Position numbers and translations under genes: made by a program. Below the pieces are notes generated by a model. It was not told where the DNA came from, searched no databases, and worked only from the letters and a program-made list of their open reading frames with translations. A stretch of DNA of 64,000 bases from Gonocerus acuteangulatus (lineage: Eukaryota; Arthropoda; Insecta; Hemiptera; Coreidae): positions 117,141,746 to 117,205,745 of the forward strand of contig OX328123.1 in assembly GCA_946811695.1 (NCBI GenBank). The letters run 5' to 3'. The stretch's first letter is position 1. Every line of letters begins with the position of its first letter. Shown in pieces: positions 58,550-64,000 of the stretch.

Positions 58550-59841
58550 AAATAAGTAGGCCTTACAGTTCTGCGCCAATAAGCTCCCAAGTCACATTGG
58601 CTTGGAAAATAGAATGTAACCACTTCCAACTCTATATCTAACACTTTTTTTTTTCAAAAACATGAAAAAAAATATGAATCTTAATCGGAAAATCCAGAAT
58701 CATGGATTAAGTTATAAATATTCTTTTTTTATTAGTATGACGAAAAAAAAATTACAAATTTATCTAAATGTTTAACGTTCATCCAGACTACGGCACATAA
58801 ATTTAAATATCTTTAAGAGTGGAAATAGTATAATAAAAAAATGTTATATAAACAGACTAGGACAGTTTTGGACCTTTCATGTTTTTCTTAATTCCATCGA
58901 AAACGAATAAGATATCCGTGTAAGAAGAGGACGAAATTTATAAAATTTTAAATTTTTGCAAAAAATGATTTAATCGTAATTTTTCATAGGACCGTCTCCA
59001 TCAGAGAAAACTATGCTTGAAATTTTCAAATTTGCGTTGTCTTTAATTTAGGGCATAGTTAGAACATGTTCGCTTTTATGAGGCACATTTTGTTATTTCC
59101 GTTTGTTCATGATTACCTCTCGGTTTCGTTATTTTACAATGTTCACTTAAAGTTTATGATTACTTTTTTGTATTTTCACTTTTTACCCACTGCCTTCAAC
59201 AAATATAATATTTAAATGTATGTAATAAGGCTCTATGACGCTTGATATGTTTTCATATTTTTTAAAATTGTACTAAGATCTGGCGATTGCCACATACATT
59301 CACTACATTTATATACATCTATCAATCGTTAACAAAATTTTAAATGTGCCCTGGATTATTAAAATGCCGAGAGTGAATAGTTGCTTAAGCTATTTTATTT
59401 TAGGGATTGAAATGGGTTCTTAGTCAAAATAATTTAAAACCGAAGGCGGCTTTGGATTAATTTTCCGTATTTTTATATATAAAAGCTTATAACACATAAT
59501 TGTAAAATTTAATCCAAACTTTACTGTTGCATATATTTTATATACACTTCAACTTAATTATCTTAATTACAAAGCTTATTTAAAAAAATATTATACTTTA
59601 ATAATTTGTTGAAATTAGTTTAAAATGATATGGAATATTTGTCTAAAATTAAATGATATATTGTACTCAAAATATTTTATTTATTTAAATTTTAACGTCC
59701 ATTTATTATTAACTACGAATTCAAAATATTGTATTTGTCTAGGAGCTTAAATAAAACATAAATATTATCAACAATTTACATATTTATAAATGTTAAACTA
59801 TTAAAGTGGTTAAAAGTTTTACAGTGAAACTTACATAAGGT
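58550..59841. other. AT-rich DNA, no gene recognised
   Basis: No domain-bearing frame was found. Confidence 0.4.
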
Positions 59842-60069
59842 CTACAAGTGTTGGAGGTATTGGGATAACATTTCATTCCTTCTTAAAAGTTCATATTTAG
59901 TTACCACGTAATTTCTCCCTTTTGGAGTTTCGGGATTCACAGTACATAATACATTAGTACATGGGAGCTGTAATATATCTGGTCTTCTTCGGTAGGTAAA
60001 TGATGGAGAACGCCATTTGGCATGAAGGAAGGTAACTTTTACTTCATCTTCGTCTTTGTTTTTGTCCAT
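59842..60069 (-). pseudogene. Possible C-terminal fragment of a transposon-associated protein
   Basis: A 75-codon minus-strand frame begins MDKNKDEDEVKVTFLHAKW, then SFTYRRRPDILQLPCTNVLC and NPETPKGRNYVVTK. Charged, Pro-containing and non-repetitive, it reads like real protein sequence. The layout EV.V.FLH......SF..P...D...VP...IL....P.T..GR.Y resembles the C-terminal block of proteins found repeatedly in animal transposons; this is from memory and unverified. Nothing upstream extends it, so it is a fragment or a terminal exon. Confidence 0.35.
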
Positions 60070-60289
60070 TATATAACCAAGGCACTAGTTAGAATCATAT
60101 GCTATACTTAAGAACTATTCACTAATGTATTATCTACTGTCAATCCCATAACTATATTTATAAATATTTAGATTCAAATATACATAAATAATAAATGTTT
60201 AGATTCAAAATATTATTTTTGATTTTGAAAAAAATTATGTTCTGATAACCTATCGTGTGCATGCCATTTGAAAGGGCATTTAAAGAGCT

Positions 60290-60457
60290 AAACATTGACA
60301 CCGTCCCCATGTTTGTAACTTTAATAGGAAAGGAGTTATGACCATTTAAATGTTTTGCCACAGGGAGATTTTGATCGCTTCTTGAAAACTTTACATGGCC
60401 GTATTTTGGAAACCGTTTTAGATAAAAATTTGAAATTTGGTATTTTTATTTGTCCCA

Positions 60458-60528
<71 letters not shown>
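60290..60528 (+). mobile_element. Retroposon-like 3' end with A69 tail
   Basis: The A tract (about 60460-60528) follows TTTGTCCCAATA, so an AATAAA overlaps the tail start. Upstream sequence (CCGTTTTAGATAAAAATTTG) is of the kind found in the dispersed repeats here. The 5' boundary and target duplication are not identified. The Lys-rich frame through the tail is an artefact. Confidence 0.5.
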
Positions 60529-60530
<2 letters not shown>

Positions 60531-60904
60531 ATCAAGAATAATTTTTATTCATTTCTGATGAGATCACAGAAATAAACATGAGATTAGCTTTATTTATCAG
60601 TTGTATTCAAATTGTTTTTAATTATACCGTTGGAAAATTAATTTAAAATTACATCTTTCGTGAGATTCGGCAACTTTTAGAATATTTTGAACGATTATTG
60701 ATTGTAGAAAATCATTCGGTAACTTGACTTTTTTAATAATATAAACTTTTTAAAGAGCTATTGCGGTTTGGAAAAGACATTTGTAAACATTTAAAGTACT
60801 TTAGCTCTTTAAAGTTGAAATTATAATTTCAAAAAACTAATGTAATATTGAAAAATAATGTATACTTGAGAATAAGTAATATAAAGAAACTAGCGGCAGC
60901 TTTG

Positions 60905-61000
60905 CCGCTTGATTTTGGTGGTTAAAGAAACTTGTTCAATCGTTTGCCAAGTGAACGCTATATACCAAGTTTCGTGACAAAAAAAGAAATAACCTGCCGG
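60905..61000 (+). repeat. Fragment of the 52922 tandem-repeat family
   Basis: GATTTTGGTGGTTAA.GAAACT, GTTCAATCGTTTGCCAAGTG and CTATATACCAAGTTTCGTGA match the last unit at 53355-53460. TA repeats follow in both places. Confidence 0.7.

Positions 61001-61002
<2 letters not shown>

Positions 61003-61060
<58 letters not shown>
61003..61060. repeat. (TA)n microsatellite
   Basis: Pure TA run. Confidence 0.95.
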
Positions 61061-61063
<3 letters not shown>

Positions 61064-61790
61064 CATAAGATCCCAGCCTCATCTGATGGTTTACTATAGA
61101 ATTGTCATTAATTAATCCTGTTATTAATGTTTTCTTTTTTTTTGAAACAACCCCCAATCGGGGAATCATGCAACGTTCAAGTAACAGTGAAAAATTTACT
61201 TACAGAATATCGAGTTTATCAGTTAATGAGAGAAGAGTAGATGTTATCAGACATTATTGATGAAATCCTTGGTGATGATGCTGATAAAAAGCTACTAAGC
61301 TTTAGGGACAAAACGGAACTAATTAATAAATTCCAAAGCATACAATGAAATAGATAATCAGTAGGATAGTGCACGGTGAGTGTGTTTAATGTCTGTGAGT
61401 GAGGTTGAAAGTAACTGGGTTTGTGTAAGTGCGTAGGTATGTGTACATTTTTTGTGTGTGTGTAGGTACGCGCGCTTTTGTGTATGTTTGTATCTACATC
61501 TACCAGTGGAAATTGAATTGCGAGTAATAATAAGAAAAAAAAAACTAAATAAAAAAATCCTGTTATTGTCCTTAAGTGTACCCTGTGTCGTTGATTTTTT
61601 TTTATTGATATAGTCGAGTCGTTACTAATTCTTATTTACCGAGAAAAAAAATATTTATTTGTATTGACCAAGTAATGTTAGATAGATTAGACTAGAAGGC
61701 CGGGTGCCCGGATAAGGCCAAGTAACCGCGCCGAGGCCTACAAGACATATTGTCCCAGGTAATAAGTCATGTTGGTAAAACATATATATT
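61061..61790. other. No gene recognised
   Basis: GT-rich patch at about 61375-61490. No domain-bearing frame. Confidence 0.4.
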
Positions 61791-61794
61791 TCGG

Positions 61795-62260
61795 AATTTG
61801 GTTTTAAGGTATTTCGAACCTAAGCACAAAACGTACATTTTTCAGTCAATGAGCTCCCAGGTTCTCTTTTTAGAGATTTTCTAGCGTAGGAAAACGAAAG
61901 AAACAATTTCTAAAGCGCTATCTGGAACCGTTATAGAAAAAAGTTAAAACAAAACAAAATTTCCCAACTAACGTTCAGTTTGGGGTATTCAGAAACGATT
62001 ATCAATGGCGAAACTCGTTCCGGACAAGCTACATTGCAGCAAAGATATTTATATTTTGTGTTTGGAATTGGGAAAGTATAAGAAACAAAAATATTCAAAT
62101 AACAGACATGAAAAGTTTTGGGGTCTTCGTATATTTTCTAAAATATTTCAAAAATGGTTAGGAAATCGTGATAAGCGGAAGGCAACCATTCGAAATCTTA
62201 CTAAATTCTCTACAAAAAAGGTTTCTCTGAAAGGATTGTTTTCCTCAGAGTATTATTGTT
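61795..62260 (+). mobile_element. Repeat family X, old internal fragment
   Basis: GTAGGAAAACGAAAGAAAC, AACAGACATGAAAAGTTTTG and TTACTAAATTCTCTACAAAA follow the order seen in X copies, with strong divergence. Both X termini are missing. The 89-codon frame at 62005 is not preserved in other copies. Confidence 0.65.
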
Positions 62261-62347
62261 TGATGTTATTATAATTGATTTTAGATGTAAAATTAATTTC
62301 CTAATAAAACAGTATATCTAAATTTTGGTTGATTGTAATAAAGCAAA

Positions 62348-62537
62348 AGCGGGGTCTCCCGTGGTCTAGTGGCTAGCGCGCTAGATTCATAAGCGGGAGA
62401 TGGTGGGTTCGATCCCCATCGGCGCCAGAAATTTTCTCATCTCATGGCTCGCTGAGAGGATTCCTGGCTGCACCCTGGACGTCGGCGCTAATGGCCACGG
62501 TTTGTCGATGCGCCGTAAAAAAGAAAAAAAATAAATA
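62348..62537 (+). mobile_element. Full-length tRNA-derived SINE with 11-bp duplication
   Basis: AATAAAGCAAA flanks it (62337-62347 and 62538-62548). The order is: tRNA-like head GGGGTCTCCCGTGGTCTAGT (A-box region), CAT in the anticodon-loop position, GGTTCGATCCCCATC (B box), about 60 bp body, hairpin tail GGCGCTAATGGCCACGG.. to GTCGATGCGCC and an A-rich end. At about 190 bp it is the reference copy for the family. The head cannot be assigned to one tRNA species with confidence. Confidence 0.95.
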
Positions 62538-62548
62538 AATAAAGCAAA

Positions 62549-63850
62549 TGAGCAATGTCAGCTACAAAAAGCTTTCGTTATACAATGGTAGTTAAGACTC
62601 ACCTTTTGTCAAGATTTCAGGACAGTGGGCGGTTAACCTTTTCACAAAATATTATGTACACTTATCCTGAGCTTTCCTAATAACAGTAGGGAAACGCGCT
62701 AAGAGTCGCAATTCTGATATTCGGGGGTCGAGTGCAATCAATGAAAGGTCGCAACCTAGCAGCAATAGCACATACTAGAAAATGTCTTGTAGTTTTTTTT
62801 TTTTTTAAGCTCATCTACATCTAGGCCAGTAAGTAGTGCCATCTTATAATTAGCCATGAATATTTTATTTTTTATTCATTTATTTATTTATTTCCTGATT
62901 TATCAATTTTAATGAAATTAAAATGTTATACCCATAAATAATGTAATCACTCGTAAATTATAGCCAGTATCGCATTTAATTAAACAATTTCCAATTAATA
63001 TTCGTAATTAAAATTGCTTTCCTTCCATCTTCCGTTTTTGATTAAAAGTTCATTTATTTTACAACAGATATTATTATATGTAAGGCTGATATCGCAGGAA
63101 CACACTGAAGTATTTCTAGGAAATTCTACAATAATAATAGAGGGTTTTTATCAGGATACTGCGGTATTTAGGTGTATTTTGCAAGGCGTTTTAGCGATGT
63201 TTGGACTAAATTAGCATAAATTGCCTAACAAACTTTTATTATAATGAATTTTGGTTAATTGTACTCTATATTTCGCTAAATTACTCAAAATTGTTTGTCC
63301 ATATTATATATGCTTAATAATAAGGATAATTTAGGATTCAAATATAAAAGTAGAAATTAAAAGTAAAGCTGTTCCATAAAAATTAAAATTAGTGCTTAAT
63401 AATTGGAAATAAGTGTTATCATCGTTTCGATGTCATTTTTAAACAAATTAAAAAATTCATAAGCCTCTGAGAAGAAATAATTCAAAAAATGTAACTGAAG
63501 TCACACTTTCAAGGAAATATTCATGTTTTATTAATCGATAAACCTTGCAATAAAAGTAATGAGCAGTTAAATTGATTTTTGTTTTCAAAACTTCCAATTA
63601 TAATTGTAATAAAATAAATAGTGGTATTTTAGTTAAAAATATTTTTAAGGAAGAAATTATTTATGTATATCCTAATTTTAGGATAATAGGAAATAGTTTG
63701 GATTTGGCTAGGAAAATATCAATAAGTTTTTTGTAAAAATCTTTATTCAGAACGTTTTATATCTACACCTGATTACCTAATTTATATTATAATTTAATCG
63801 AAAAATTAAATTATGAATATTATACTTCCTCTTCCATCTATTCAGAGGTG
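62549..63850. other. AT-rich DNA with a divergent SINE tail
   Basis: 62795-62842, minus strand, reads GGCACTACTTACTGGCC then GATGTAGATGAGCTT and A13, a divergent tail copy. The remainder shows no gene; the 66-codon frame at 63014 has no recognised domain. Confidence 0.4.
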
Positions 63851-63854
63851 CTTG

Positions 63855-63890
63855 TATTATTTCGCCCAAATCCTTTGGGTTCATCAGACA
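63855..63890 (-). ncRNA. Hammerhead-like core
   Basis: Minus strand TCTGATGA-ACCCAAAGGATTTGGG-CGAAAT. CTGATGA and GAAA flank a CCCAAA/TTTGGG stem. The 3' TH and stem I are not clearly identifiable. Confidence 0.4.
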
Positions 63891-63937
63891 TGATCATGAA
63901 GATTGTGCATAGCTCCCGCCTACCTGCAACTATCAAT

Positions 63938-63975
63938 ACGTCTGATGAAGCCCAATAGCATTAGGGTGAAATATG
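63938..63975 (+). ncRNA. Hammerhead-like core, opposite strand
   Basis: TCTGATGA-AGCCCAATAGCATTAGGGT-GAAATATG: CTGATGA (63942-63948) and GAAA (63968-63971) flank a GCCC/GGGT stem. It faces the core at 63855, about 50 bp away, in inverted orientation. The window ends before the unit can be completed. Confidence 0.4.
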
Positions 63976-64000
63976 AACCAGGACACCGCTGCACAGTGGG

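Noticed and set aside
60355..60558. Lys-rich 67-codon frame
   Set aside because: It reads through a 69-base A tract.
62348..62425. Functional tRNA gene (also the heads at 19500, 28305, 31380, 41180, 58330)
   Set aside because: Each is the head of a SINE with the same body and tail; anticodon and acceptor stems do not pair as in a working tRNA.

Overview
This window looks like AT-rich, repeat-dominated nuclear DNA from an invertebrate animal, most likely an arthropod. That placement is an inference from the mix of elements: Jockey-type and RNase H-bearing LINEs, a Penelope-like fragment, Tigger/pogo and mariner relics, tRNA- and 5S-derived SINEs, and more than twenty TA-rich microsatellites. 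The species cannot be named from sequence alone. I see no convincing host protein-coding gene. Nearly every recognisable reading frame belongs to a transposable element and is broken by stops, frameshifts or truncation.

Layout. 1-703 is the reverse-transcriptase core of a LINE (minus). 825-2288 is the first of several copies of an unclassified non-coding family, called X here, with ends TTAGCGCGGTT... and ...CCGCGCTAAGATG. 6470-6990 is the 3' part of a pogo/Tigger transposon with a recognisable helix-turn-helix. 7161-10227 holds X copy 2, a SINE tail and a MITE, and its last 1,133 bp are duplicated at 13875-15002. 16306-16543 is a small MITE. 19111-19401 is a LINE fragment (minus) next to a tRNA-SINE. 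23194-24008 is a 5'-truncated Jockey LINE. 25411-26345 is a 195/189-bp tandem array. 26639-27113 is the GIY-YIG end of a Penelope-like element with a hammerhead-like core. 27403-28027 is an internally deleted Tigger element with both ends intact. 29508-30937 is a long-TIR element. 33204-34890 is an RNase H-bearing LINE. 36961-38312 is X copy 3. 39094-41001 is a compound foldback. 41271-43074 is a LINE ORF1 pseudogene whose 3' coding end was expanded into a 122-bp minisatellite. 47515-48096 holds further repeat-family copies. 49690-54211 holds three members of a hammerhead-bearing repeat family, a mariner-derived foldback with apparently identical 247-bp arms, and a second palindrome. 55069-55321 is a 5S-rRNA-derived SINE with a very long A-tail. 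58257-58398 and 62348-62537 are tRNA-SINEs with perfect target-site duplications.

The most interesting theme is RNA structure carried by retroposons. The 5S-headed SINE, the tRNA-headed SINEs and many isolated fragments share one 3' tail that folds as a hairpin (GGCGC...GCGCC) with compensatory stem changes between copies. It is probably the recognition tail of an unseen partner LINE. Penelope-type repeats carry short motifs with hammerhead-like cores (CTGANGA - stem - GAAA - TC).

Nothing here forms a functional pathway. The window records nested insertion, duplication and decay. The youngest events by sequence evidence are the 5S-SINE, the SINE at 62348, the perfect foldback at 50518 and the duplication at 9095/13875.
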